DNA from: a bacterium UBA6025 | GTDB taxonomy: Bacteria > Patescibacteriota > Saccharimonadia > Saccharimonadales > Saccharimonadaceae | Length of the DNA: 23,339 nucleotides | Direction of reading: 5' to 3' | Assembly (NCBI GenBank): GCA_002429375.1 | Contig: DIZP01000029.1 | Location: 1-23,339 of the forward strand | Part shown: in pieces, positions 1 through 6,211 of the stretch | How positions within the stretch are numbered: the first letter of the stretch is position 1 | How the letters are laid out: each line of letters starts with the position of its first letter | The notes under the pieces: generated by a model | The model's database searches: none | Told to the model about the DNA's origin: nothing | Seen by the model: only the letters and a program-made list of their open reading frames with translations | Made by a program: the position numbers and the translations under genes

Positions 1-22
1 GGTCTTTTTTTGATTACAAATC

Positions 23-53
23 CTTCATAATGAACCTATGGACCTTTATGAAG
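23..53. repeat. inverted repeat 3' of first gene
   Basis: CTTCATAA (23-30) and TTATGAAG (46-53) are perfect 8-bp inverted arms around a 15-nt loop. They lie downstream of the stop of the minus-strand gene ending at 84. No T-run follows on the minus strand, so it is a stem-loop but not a standard terminator. The T-run at 5-11 may be the tail of a terminator of a plus-strand gene left of the window. Confidence 0.45.
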
Positions 54-83
54 ACATCCCGATGAATGGGTATTACCAGCCGA

Positions 84-578
84 CTATCGAGAGTTGCCAA
101 AGGAGAGGCCGAGACGCTTTAACCGCTCGTTTATGTGATGACGTTCAAAAAAGTCTCTGATGTACTCATCTTCAGCCGCGAGCGACAAATCGTTAATTTC
201 TCTGTCGCCGACGTCTGCAATAACCACGCTGTCGACATCATCACTCATCATAATAGACTCACTGCTGCCTTTACCGCTACTGTCATAGACAGTGAGGGTT
301 AACAGGTTCGGGAGCCAGTTGAGAAGTGGCTCGGAAAGTGGCGTCGATACTATCAGCCGTGGGTCGCGAATTTGTGCCACCAGAAATTTCGTTGGCCCCC
401 ATGGGCCGAAGCGAAGAGCACCCCATTTGGCAGCGTCCTCATTTATATTCCAACCTTCGACATCAGCAGGATTAATAACTTCACGATTAGCAAGCAGGAC
501 GACCGTTTGGCGCATCAACTCCTTTGGTGAAAGGGGAGGCGCGTCGCTTCTATCCGGTGGTTGCTGTTCTTGATTCAT
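84..578 (-). CDS. hypothetical protein, 164 aa
   Basis: I do not recognise the family. The frame is open further upstream (to 647), but I place the start at the ATG at 578 because a TATTAT -10 box sits at 585-590, exactly 6 nt upstream, so transcription would begin at or beside this ATG. The protein starts MNQEQQPPDRSD, has a Pro-rich N-terminus and a mixed alpha/beta-looking soluble core with GPWGPTKF in the middle, and an acidic-then-basic C-terminus (EDEYIRDFFERHHINERLKRLG). No signal peptide or membrane segment is visible. It is transcribed divergently from the cupredoxin gene. Probably cytoplasmic and specific to this lineage; function unknown. Confidence 0.7.
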   Translation of the reverse strand: MNQEQQPPDRSDAPPLSPKELMRQTVVLLANREVINPADVEGWNINEDAAKWGALRFGPWGPTKFLVAQIRDPRLIVSTPLSEPLLNWLPNLLTLTVYDSSGKGSSESIMMSDDVDSVVIADVGDREINDLSLAAEDEYIRDFFERHHINERLKRLGLSFGNSR

Positions 579-584
579 TATTCT

Positions 585-590
585 ATAATA
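585..590 (-). promoter_or_regulatory. -10 box, leaderless arrangement
   Basis: TATTAT on the minus strand followed by AGAATA and then ATG (578). The 6-nt gap puts the expected transcription start at the ATG itself. No good -35 is seen 16-18 nt further upstream. The same spacing recurs at seven other genes in the window. Confidence 0.5.
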
Positions 591-662
591 CGCCGATTCT
601 AAAATAATGGCATCGTGGCAAAAGGGCGTGGAGTCTTTATGTATCAAGAATGCTATATATTG

Positions 663-681
663 TATAATTAAATAAAGGAGG
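663..681 (+). promoter_or_regulatory. -10 box and strong RBS of cupredoxin gene
   Basis: TATAAT at 663-668 and AAAGGAGG at 674-681, 4 nt before the ATG at 686. The leader would be only about 11 nt. This gene contrasts with the leaderless genes nearby by having a full SD. Confidence 0.6.
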
Positions 682-685
682 ATTT

Positions 686-1087
686 ATGAATAAAAGACTT
701 ATATATATTATCGCCGCCGTAGTCGTTATACTGGTAGCCCTTGGTGGCTATTTTATGGTCAGAAATAACAGTACCACCACGAATCAAAATAATAATACGC
801 CTGCGCAATCAACCACGACGCAGTCACAGCCGACAACCACACAGGCCGAAAACTTAATTACTATAAAGGGCTTCGCTTTTAGCCCCTCGGACCTAAAGAT
901 TAAAAAAGGCACGACCGTCACCTGGAAAAATGAGGATTCCGTGACCCACACGGTTAAGTCTGATTCTTTCGTGTCAAAAGATTTAGCGACCGGTGATACT
1001 TTTCAGTTTACGTTCGACACCGCCGGAACTTTTAGTTATATATGTTCCATCCATCCTTCGATGACGGGAACGGTGACGGTAGAGTAG
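686..1087 (+). CDS. membrane-anchored cupredoxin (plastocyanin-like), 133 aa
   Basis: A small blue-copper type electron carrier or copper-binding protein expected on the outer face of the membrane. Residues 1-25 form a signal anchor (MNKRLIYIIAAVVVILVALG); residues 28-54 are a Thr/Asn/Gln-rich linker; residues 57-133 are the cupredoxin fold. The type 1 copper ligands are all visible: His88 (in VTHTV), Cys120, His123 and Met126 (in YICSIHPSM). The start follows a strong SD. Its stop is 13 bp from the distal end of the tRNA-Leu(TAG) tail element. With the CsoR-type repressor, CcdA-like transporter and redoxin further along, it suggests extracytoplasmic copper/thiol handling. Electron carrier versus copper storage cannot be decided from sequence. 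Confidence 0.93.
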   Translation: MNKRLIYIIAAVVVILVALGGYFMVRNNSTTTNQNNNTPAQSTTTQSQPTTTQAENLITIKGFAFSPSDLKIKKGTTVTWKNEDSVTHTVKSDSFVSKDLATGDTFQFTFDTAGTFSYICSIHPSMTGTVTVE

Positions 1088-1099
1088 CAAGAAACGTTG

Positions 1100-1302
1100 A
1101 CGAGAGAAAGGACTTGGTCACGTTCCGCGACCCCGAAACTTCACGATTGACGATCAATCGTCATCGGAAGGTTTCCCTCGAACTGCCACTGGCAGTTTTC
1201 GCCTTCGCGCCCAGGGGTGAAGGTTGAAGACATTTTCGAATAGACCAAATAAAATAGCGACCCGGAGGTCGCTGCTTTATTTGGTACGCGAGAAAGGACT
1301 TG
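1100..1302 (-). repeat. tRNA-Leu(TAG) 3'-tail element B (duplicated tRNA 3' end)
   Basis: Read on the minus strand from the tRNA, the order is: CCA and terminator hairpin (1284-1245), a near copy of the reverse complement of the tRNA T-arm (1231-1217, 13 of 15 identical), a hairpin with arms AACTGC/GCAGTT (1181-1197), a hairpin CGATTGA-cga-TCAATCG (1144-1160), and a direct copy of the tRNA 3' end at 1116-1100 matching 16 of 17 bases of 1302-1286. The two copies are 186 bp apart. Element A after tRNA-Leu(CAG) has the same order with 185 bp spacing. Function unknown; it could be a tiny mobile or att-like insertion, or a structured convergent terminator. Confidence 0.7.
1245..1284 (-). terminator. 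terminator hairpin fused to tRNA-Leu(TAG) CCA end
   Basis: On the minus strand CCAAATAAA begins at the CCA of the tRNA and pairs with TTTATTTGG; inside is GCGACC-tcc-GGGTCGC with a loop on top. The T-rich 3' arm gives an intrinsic-terminator-like tail. Nearly the same hairpin occurs at 7911-7950 on the plus strand. Confidence 0.75.
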
Positions 1303-1377
1303 AACCTTCACGCCCGAAGGCACTAGCTCCTAAGGCTAGCGTGTCTACCAATTCCACCACTCGCGCAAATTTGGTAC
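1279..1377. repeat. 9-bp direct repeats bracketing tRNA-Leu(TAG)
   Basis: ATTTGGTAC occurs at 1279-1287 (across the CCA end) and again at 1369-1377 just upstream of the tRNA 5' end, 90 bp apart. On the tRNA strand both read GTACCAAAT. This may be a remnant of a tandem tRNA duplication, because the upstream copy resembles the 3' end of a lost neighbouring tRNA. Confidence 0.5.
1282..1366 (-). tRNA. tRNA-Leu (anticodon TAG)
   Basis: A class II tRNA of 85 nt including an encoded CCA (1284-1282). The acceptor GCGCGAG pairs with CTCGCGT (one G-T pair), the anticodon stem CTAGC/GCTAG encloses CTTAGGA giving anticodon TAG, the variable arm is GCC-TTCG-GGC, and the T-loop contains GGTTCAAGTCC. It decodes CUN leucine codons, mainly CUA. 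Confidence 0.95.
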
Positions 1378-1383
1378 TTCACT

Positions 1384-1392
1384 ACTATAGCA
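1384..1392 (-). promoter_or_regulatory. extended -10 promoter of tRNA-Leu(TAG)
   Basis: On the minus strand TGCTATAGT: a TATAGT -10 (1389-1384) with an upstream TG element. Expected start near 1377, about 11 nt before the mature tRNA. Confidence 0.45.
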
Positions 1393-1501
1393 AACAATCG
1401 ACATCAGATAAACCCTTCACGGCGGTCAAGTACTATACCTCCCAGATGGTGCTTGTGCTATCATAAAGACAACTAGATACAACGTCATAAAGAGATGGAG
1501 A

Positions 1502-3148
1502 ATGATGAGTAAAATCGCCCAATATTTAAACGAACACATCCTAGGTGAGGTAACCAGCTCGAAGGCTGTCCGCCAACGCTTTTCCCAGGACGCCAGTATT
1601 TTAACGATTACGCCTGAATTGGTGATGTTCCCCCGCGTGACGAACGATATTCGTAAAGCCGCACGATTTTCTTGGCAACTCGCCGAGAAAGGCCACGTTT
1701 TGCCAATTACTACTCGCGGTGGAGGCTCTGATCAAACTGGCGCGGCTATCGGCCGGGGCATCATCGTTAACACGACGGCCCATCTGAATAACGTCATTCA
1801 CCTTGGCTTAAAGGACAAAGACCGTTTTGTCCATGTCCAGCCAGGGGTCAACTTTAAAACTCTCAACGATATATTGAATTGGCATGGTCTTTACGTTCCA
1901 GCCTATCCCGAATCAGCCGCGTACAGTACCGTGGGTGGCGCCGTAGCGAACAATGCTGGTGGAGCGCTATCTGGACGATTTGGACTCGTTGGCGACTATG
2001 TCACGCGGCTTGAAGTCGTGTTGGCGAACGGTGATCTGATTGAAACGACCCGCCTGAATAAGCGCGATTTTAGCACCAAAAAAGGCCTCCAAACCTTCGA
2101 AGGCGAAATCTATCGCAAACTTGACGGCCTGATCGAAGACAACCAAAAAATCATCAACGACAAATTGGTCGGTAACGAACGGGACAACACGGGCTATGGC
2201 CGTCTGTCACAAGTCAAACATCGAGACGGTTCGTTTGATTTGACGCCACTCTTTGTCGGCAGCCAAGGAACACTCGGCATTATTTCGGAAATCGTCTTAA
2301 AGACCGAGTATATCAGCAAAGACCAGACCATCATTGTGGCCGTCGTCGATAACGACGAGGTTGCCCACGATGCGGCCGATACCCTGCGTTCGCTCGAACC
2401 AGTCATGCTTGAGACGTTTGACGGTGAGTTATTCAACATCGCTAAAGCCCGTGGCAAAAAGTATCCATTCTTTAACATCACAGAGAGCGATGCGACGGTC
2501 GGGGCTATTATTTATCTGCAGTTTAGCGACTTTGGTGATCGAGCCCGTGCCCACAAGCTAAAAAAAGCACTCAAAATTCTTGCCAAGTATAACGCCTCGG
2601 TTGTAACATCCGCCGATCACGCCATCGACGAGCTTTCGGCTATCCGCGAGGTCATGTCGTCAACGTTCGTGTTGGAGTCGGAAGCCAATTCGTTCCCTCC
2701 ACTTATAGATGGGGCTCACATTCCGTCTGACCGCTACGCCGACTTTATCGCCGCGGTTGCCGAGCTTGCTAAGAAACACCATGTCAAGTTACCGCTTCGA
2801 ACGCGGGTGCTCGACAGTGTCGTATTCGCCCGTGCCGCCCTGCAGCTTGATAAACTGGCTGACAAGCAAAAAATGCTCAAGTTGATCAACGACTATAGCC
2901 AACTCGTCGACAAACACAACGGTATCTTTGTCGCCGAATCGGGTGAAGGTCGCGTCAAGGCAAATGCTGCCTACGCTCTGTTAGAGGATGATGTCAAACA
3001 GCTCTACGAGCAGGTTCGTCTCAGTTTTGATCCCTTCGGCACCTTGAATCCTGGCGTCAAACAGCCCACCGAGCTCAAAACATTGGTTGAAGCTTTGCGC
3101 TCGACCTATGACTTGGCAGACTTTGCCGAGTACTCTCCCCACAGTTAG
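1502..3148 (+). CDS. FAD-linked oxidase, GlcD/FAD_binding_4 type, 548 aa
   Basis: A vanillyl-alcohol-oxidase-family flavoprotein that would oxidise a 2-hydroxyacid such as lactate or glycolate and pass electrons to an acceptor; the real substrate is not deducible. The N-terminal FAD domain (about 40-270) has TTRGGGSDQTGAAIG, the pyrophosphate-binding stretch SAAYSTVGGAVANNAGG and GSQGTLGIISEIVLKTE. The C-terminal substrate-cap domain (about 290-530) ends with SGEGR and DPFGTLNPGVKQ, as in GlcD/DLD proteins. Length is normal for a stand-alone GlcD-like enzyme; there is no fused Fe-S domain. The weak SD GGAG (1497-1500) fits the second ATG (1505) better than 1502. GC-rich relative to the island downstream, so probably resident. 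Confidence 0.92.
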   Translation: MMSKIAQYLNEHILGEVTSSKAVRQRFSQDASILTITPELVMFPRVTNDIRKAARFSWQLAEKGHVLPITTRGGGSDQTGAAIGRGIIVNTTAHLNNVIHLGLKDKDRFVHVQPGVNFKTLNDILNWHGLYVPAYPESAAYSTVGGAVANNAGGALSGRFGLVGDYVTRLEVVLANGDLIETTRLNKRDFSTKKGLQTFEGEIYRKLDGLIEDNQKIINDKLVGNERDNTGYGRLSQVKHRDGSFDLTPLFVGSQGTLGIISEIVLKTEYISKDQTIIVAVVDNDEVAHDAADTLRSLEPVMLETFDGELFNIAKARGKKYPFFNITESDATVGAIIYLQFSDFGDRARAHKLKKALKILAKYNASVVTSADHAIDELSAIREVMSSTFVLESEANSFPPLIDGAHIPSDRYADFIAAVAELAKKHHVKLPLRTRVLDSVVFARAALQLDKLADKQKMLKLINDYSQLVDKHNGIFVAESGEGRVKANAAYALLEDDVKQLYEQVRLSFDPFGTLNPGVKQPTELKTLVEALRSTYDLADFAEYSPHS

Positions 3149-3151
3149 GCC

Positions 3152-3180
3152 TTGAAAACTCCTCGCTGGGCGTCTATGCT
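3152..3180 (+). promoter_or_regulatory. sigma70-type promoter of tRNA-Leu(CAG)
   Basis: TTGAAA (3152-3157), 17-nt spacer, TATGCT (3175-3180). Expected start near 3187, 7 nt before the tRNA. It begins directly after the FAD oxidase stop. Confidence 0.65.
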
Positions 3181-3193
3181 ATAGAGGGTATAT

Positions 3194-3279
3194 GCGCGAG
3201 TGGCGGAATGGTAGACGCGCTAGCTTCAGGTGCTAGTGTCCTTCGGGACGTGGAAGTTCGAGTCTTCTCTCGCGTACCA
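3194..3279 (+). tRNA. tRNA-Leu (anticodon CAG)
   Basis: A class II tRNA of 86 nt with encoded CCA (3277-3279). Acceptor GCGCGAG with CTCGCGT, anticodon arm CTAGC-TTCAGGT-GCTAG (anticodon CAG), variable arm GTCC-TTCG-GGAC, T-arm GGAAGTTCGAGTCTTC. It decodes CUG leucine codons. It shares its acceptor stem and anticodon stem with tRNA-Leu(TAG) at 1282-1366. Confidence 0.95.
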
Positions 3280-3467
3280 AAAGAAAAAGCAGTCTGAAAT
3301 GACTGCTTTTTCTTTTGGTCTGTTGAAACTTGAACTTTCACGGAAATTTTGCCCAGCAAAATTTCAACGCTGGAAGTTCGGTGTAGCAACCGAGACCGAA
3401 AAAGTGTTTACATTTTTTCGTCGACCGAGCGGAAAAGCGAAGCGCTGTCTTCTCTCGCGTACCAAAA
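3262..3467 (+). repeat. tRNA-Leu(CAG) 3'-tail element A (perfect 21-nt duplication of tRNA 3' end)
   Basis: The last part of the tRNA plus four flanking bases (3262-3282, ending in CTCGCGTACCAAAA) is repeated perfectly at 3447-3467, 185 bp away. Between the copies lie the CCA-fused terminator, an inverted T-arm copy (3328-3342, 13 of 15 identical to the reverse complement of the tRNA), a large stem-loop joining it to a direct T-arm piece GGAAGTTCG (3372-3380), and a module ending CGAAGCGCTGTCTT (3438-3451) that recurs at 7971-7984. The distal copy ends 6 bp from the redoxin stop. No ORF of its own is credible. It resembles a very small insertion flanked by att-like repeats, but no integrase gene is present here. 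Confidence 0.75.
3277..3318 (+). terminator. 18-bp perfect hairpin fused to tRNA-Leu(CAG) CCA end
   Basis: A perfect inverted repeat of 18 bp (3277-3294 with 3301-3318) around the loop TGAAAT. Its first bases are the CCA of the tRNA itself and the 3' arm is T-rich (CTTTTTCTTTTGG). It can act as terminator and would mask the CCA until processed. Confidence 0.75.
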
Positions 3468-3472
3468 AAATA

Positions 3473-4048
3473 CTATAACTTACTTATCTCTTTTTTAATC
3501 CGATCGTTTTGAATGCCCATAGTGGGGTCGTCGTATGTATATTTAACGATGCCTTTTTCGTCAATTATGACGTATGTATGACCAGGTTTCGCGCCTTTAT
3601 GCATAGATGATGCCAGAGTCATCATTCCGTAGCTTCGCGATGTAGCGATATCGCTATCGAGGAGTATCGTTTCTTTGCCGAGGTCTGGCTGGCGCTTGAC
3701 GGCCGTCGCCCATTCACCTTGTTGGTCGGGTACTATACTCACGCTGACTACCTGGTCGTTATTAAGGTCCTTGTCTGTTCCAAGGGCAGCTATTTGGTTC
3801 CAGCACGCTGGATAGCAGACAATGCCTTCGTTGAAGAAAAGAACCACTTTTTTGCCGAGCAGACTACTCAGTGTAACTGTCGTACCGTTATAGCTCGGTA
3901 ATTCAAAATTAGGAGCTGGTTTACCGATTAGGTTCGCGTAACTATTTTTAACTGAACTATTTGTGGTACTGGGCGTGGCGACTCGGCTATAGATAACTAA
4001 GCCAATAAAACTTAAAATCAGCAGGGTTAAAGTAATCCGGAATTTCAT
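3473..4048 (-). CDS. membrane-anchored redoxin (AhpC/TSA-type), 191 aa
   Basis: A thioredoxin-fold protein held on the outer face of the membrane by an N-terminal anchor (residues 4-20). The redoxin domain spans about 38-185: GKPAPNFELPSYNG, the active site FNEGIVCYPACW with Cys78 and Cys82 (CxxxC), and HTYVIIDEKGIVKYTY near the end. The family covers peroxiredoxins and thiol oxidoreductases; two Cys three residues apart suits a disulfide reductase or atypical peroxiredoxin. The start follows AAAGGAG, and its ATG overlaps the TGA of the ccdA-like gene (ATGA), so the two are translationally coupled. Likely receives electrons from that transporter (inference). Confidence 0.88.
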   Translation of the reverse strand: MKFRITLTLLILSFIGLVIYSRVATPSTTNSSVKNSYANLIGKPAPNFELPSYNGTTVTLSSLLGKKVVLFFNEGIVCYPACWNQIAALGTDKDLNNDQVVSVSIVPDQQGEWATAVKRQPDLGKETILLDSDIATSRSYGMMTLASSMHKGAKPGHTYVIIDEKGIVKYTYDDPTMGIQNDRIKKEISKL

Positions 4049-4935
4049 AATTTATTCTCCTTTGTCTCATTCTCATTTGTATTATTTCGAGCTTGCCGAT
4101 AAGCCAGCCAGGCTATCCCGACGAAGAGGCTGACGAAAAACAACATCCATATTGTTTCTGGTACAAAATCAGTCACTTTGCTCACGGCATGGGTTGCGTC
4201 TGCGGTCCAGAGGTTAATATCAAGCTGATACGCATCATTCAGTGCTTCCGGGCCACGGCTTCCAAAGTAGAGGATTAGTGAACCGACGCCGATATAGAGA
4301 ATTCCTGAAATTAAATGCGACAGAAACAGTGAAATTTTATGTCCAAACAGGGTGTAGTGCACTTGGCGCTTGAGTGCCTGGAACCGTTCGAGTACTTTAG
4401 TTCGGTCTATGAACATTGCTATGATAAATAGCGGTACTACCATGCCAGTGACGAACGCTAACGAATAGACGCCTCCTAGCACCCACGATCCTGGTAAAAC
4501 AGACAGTGCCATCACACCGGCGAGTACTGGCGCGCAGCAACTGGTCGCAATACCTGAAAATATTCCCAGTACGTAGAGCGATCCAAAGCTATGTTGTTTA
4601 CCGAGTTTTGGCTTGACGTGTATCGGTAACATCATGGACTTTCCCAAAATGAGGGATACGCCGAGAGCGACCATAAATAAGCCGCCGGCAGCGAATATGA
4701 CAGCGTGATTATCTCGGAATAATCCCCCGAGGCTGGCAAATCCCAAACCAAGCGGCAGGAAGACGGTTAAAAGCCCCAAGAAATACACAAAAGTCATCAA
4801 GAAAATCTTGGTTTTTGTCTGAAAAATCGAAGCAAGGTAAGAGGGTAACAGCACGCCGACACAACACGGCGCAAACAGCGCGGCACCACCAGCTAAAAAG
4901 GCAGTAATCAGTGAGGCGGTTTCGACAATACCCAT
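4045..4935 (-). CDS. CcdA/DsbD-type thiol electron transporter, 296 aa
   Basis: A polytopic membrane protein that moves reducing equivalents from cytoplasmic thioredoxin to outside thiol proteins. The paired family motifs are APCCVGVLLPSYL (Cys24-Cys25) and ATSCCAPVLAGVMAL (Cys133-Cys134), each opening a bundle of transmembrane helices. Both have a Cys-Cys pair, where CcdA usually has one reactive Cys per repeat. Residues 150-275 continue with helices and a loop before a final helix, longer than a minimal CcdA (about 230 aa). The SD GAGG lies in the last codons of the upstream gene, one base before. Its partner is probably the redoxin encoded immediately downstream. Confidence 0.87.
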   Translation of the reverse strand: MGIVETASLITAFLAGGAALFAPCCVGVLLPSYLASIFQTKTKIFLMTFVYFLGLLTVFLPLGLGFASLGGLFRDNHAVIFAAGGLFMVALGVSLILGKSMMLPIHVKPKLGKQHSFGSLYVLGIFSGIATSCCAPVLAGVMALSVLPGSWVLGGVYSLAFVTGMVVPLFIIAMFIDRTKVLERFQALKRQVHYTLFGHKISLFLSHLISGILYIGVGSLILYFGSRGPEALNDAYQLDINLWTADATHAVSKVTDFVPETIWMLFFVSLFVGIAWLAYRQARNNTNENETKENKL

Positions 4936-4936
4936 C

Positions 4937-5371
4937 CTATTTATCCTCGCAACAGTTCATGACTGCATCTGAAATTGATTTTTTGCCAGGGTCATTGTGA
5001 TAGGCGAAGACAATATAGGCGCTCACCCAAAGTACCAGCAGGACTACGAGCGGTAGCATCGTCGAATCATTACCGACGATTGCCCCGTAGAACGTGACGG
5101 TGACAGTCAAGAAGAATGGTAACGTAAATATCCGCAGAGCGGGCATGACTCGTTTGTCGACCGCATAGTAAAGGCCCGTGACACTTTGACCCATCAGCAA
5201 GCCCAGCAGCACCGCGTCACGAAAATAACCGGTCCGGTACAACAACAGCAAGCCAATCCAGGTCAGAACAATGCTTCCACAGAGCGCACAGACCTTAATT
5301 GAGAATATTTTTTTTATCCCTAAAATAACCAGAAAGAGGGAAGTAATGATGATGAGAATAAGGGCTAGCAT
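4937..5371 (-). CDS. small membrane protein with CxxC, 144 aa
   Basis: Not assigned to a named family. Four to five hydrophobic helices are visible (about 2-18, 27-48, 53-70, 80-98, 104-124). Cys28 and Cys31 form a CxxC (KVCALC) at the start of a helix, and the tail ends MNCCEDK with another Cys pair. Position at the head of the CcdA-redoxin operon suggests a thiol-redox or metal-handling partner (inference). There is no good SD before the ATG; its start is 1 nt after the stop of a 20-codon ORF that does have one, so translation is probably coupled. Confidence 0.75.
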   Translation of the reverse strand: MLALILIIITSLFLVILGIKKIFSIKVCALCGSIVLTWIGLLLLYRTGYFRDAVLLGLLMGQSVTGLYYAVDKRVMPALRIFTLPFFLTVTVTFYGAIVGNDSTMLPLVVLLVLWVSAYIVFAYHNDPGKKSISDAVMNCCEDK

Positions 5372-5372
5372 A

Positions 5373-5435
5373 TTACGCCCCGGCCATCCCGACAGCAGTT
5401 TCCAGCTGTTGGTTTATATTTTTTTCAAGCTTCAT
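5373..5435 (-). CDS. 20-aa leader ORF of the thiol-redox operon
   Basis: ATG at 5435 preceded by AAGGAG with a 5-nt spacer, then 20 codons encoding MKLEKNINQQLETAVGMAGA and a TAA at 5375-5373. One base later the next gene starts (TAATATG) without its own SD. The arrangement indicates termination-reinitiation coupling. The peptide is amphipathic, has no Cys or His, and has no known relatives to my knowledge. Confidence 0.5.
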   Translation of the reverse strand: MKLEKNINQQLETAVGMAGA

Positions 5436-5462
5436 AAAAACTCCTTAATTACGTTAAAAGTT

Positions 5463-5480
5463 GGCTACCAAAGGTAGTCC
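5463..5480. repeat. small hairpin in gap before thiol-redox operon
   Basis: On the minus strand CTACC-TTT-GGTAG followed by CCAACTTTT. It lies between the secreted protein gene (stop at 5501) and the leader ORF (start 5435). It could be a weak terminator or attenuator. Confidence 0.3.
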
Positions 5481-5500
5481 GATTGTGTAATGTGGGAGTT

Positions 5501-5887
5501 CTAAAATCTAAAGAGTGAGTGCAGGATGGTAAGATCCGGCGGTTTGAACGAAGCGCTAAAAATTAACTCTTGGGGAGGCAGGGGCTTGGGAAAGCTGACA
5601 ATTTGAAATTGTACGTAATACGGTTCATCAAGAGGGGGAGTTGGTATATGCTTCTCGTCTTGAAGAATATTTGCTTCGTGCTGTAAACCGATCCGTTGAT
5701 TTCCCACACAGGCACTCGCACAATTTTGAGTGGTTTGCATACCGTGTTCCATTGATACCGCCGAGGCGTGTAAATTACTCAGGAGTGGACCTACAAAAAG
5801 AAAACTAATAGCAATCAGTATGCGGATTGCAGCATAGTGTGAAGTGAATTTCTTACCCAACAACATACAGGTAGTATACACTAACAT
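5501..5887 (-). CDS. secreted small protein, paralogue 1 of CsoR-linked pair, 128 aa
   Basis: No recognised family. A signal peptide or anchor covers about 20-41 (IRILIAISFLFVGPLL), followed by a short segment with possible metal ligands (MEHGMQTTQNCASACVGN, with His, Met and two Cys) and a Pro-rich stretch with PPLDEPYYVQF and a C-terminal LTILHSLFRF. The protein at 6212-6589 has the same order: signal, HG/Cys patch, PPYYLQF, then a basic LYRLYSVVRR end. Both genes flank the CsoR-type operator, so metal-responsive expression is likely. A -10 (TATAAA) sits 6 nt upstream of ATG 5887, within the operator arm. Role in metal binding is inference; length and pattern suggest an exported metal-binding or sensing protein. 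Confidence 0.65.
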   Translation of the reverse strand: MLVYTTCMLLGKKFTSHYAAIRILIAISFLFVGPLLSNLHASAVSMEHGMQTTQNCASACVGNQRIGLQHEANILQDEKHIPTPPLDEPYYVQFQIVSFPKPLPPQELIFSASFKPPDLTILHSLFRF

Positions 5888-5893
5888 AAGTTG

Positions 5894-5926
5894 TTTATAT
5901 ACCCCTAGGGGGTATATACTAGAGGT
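5894..5926. promoter_or_regulatory. divergent leaderless promoters with embedded CsoR-type operator
   Basis: A palindrome at 5896-5918 has arms TATATACCCC and GGGGTATATA around TAG, the G/C-tract form typical of copper CsoR operators. The minus-strand -10 TATAAA (5899-5894) and the plus-strand -10 TATACT (5915-5920) both overlap it, each exactly 6 nt from its ATG (5887 and 5927). One bound repressor tetramer would block both genes. Confidence 0.85.
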
Positions 5927-6208
5927 ATGATAGAATCAACTCGTAAACGTGCGATCCATCGTCTCAAAATTGCTCAGGGTCAATTAAACGGACTTCAAAA
6001 GATGATAGATAATGACGTGTATTGTATGAATATTTTGACGCAAAGCTTAGCAATTCAGAAATCACTGTCGTCTCTTAGCAAGCTTATGATTCAAAACCAT
6101 ATCACAGAACATATTACACCAATGATTGCTCTGAATAATCCAGACATGCAGCTCAAAGCAACTAACGAACTGCTTGAAATGTATGAGTTACACAATAGGA
6201 GGGGATAG
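5927..6208 (+). CDS. CsoR/RcnR-family metal-sensing repressor, 93 aa
   Basis: An all-helical DUF156-type repressor that releases its operator on binding metal. The family core is clear: HRLKIAQGQLNGLQKMI near the N-terminus and DVYCMNILTQ. Metal ligand positions are Cys33, His58 and His62 (LMIQNHITEHI). In copper CsoR the last is Cys, so this Cys-His-His set resembles RcnR (nickel/cobalt) more, while the operator at 5896-5918 looks like a copper CsoR site. Residues 70-93 form a C-terminal helix. It starts without a separate leader, directly after the operator, so it is autoregulated. A paralogue of the divergent secreted protein follows 3 nt downstream. Confidence 0.92.
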   Translation: MIESTRKRAIHRLKIAQGQLNGLQKMIDNDVYCMNILTQSLAIQKSLSSLSKLMIQNHITEHITPMIALNNPDMQLKATNELLEMYELHNRRG

Positions 6209-6211
6209 TAA

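Noticed and set aside
1042..1466. Open frames across tRNA-Leu(TAG) and its tail
   Set aside because: Same reason; they run through the tRNA, terminator and duplicated 3' end.
3174..3478. Open frames on both strands across tRNA-Leu(CAG) and its tail
   Set aside because: They translate the tRNA and the tail repeat; no SD and no protein-like composition.
5896..5918. CRISPR or transposon end
   Set aside because: The palindrome is single and placed as an operator. No array of spaced repeats exists anywhere in the window.
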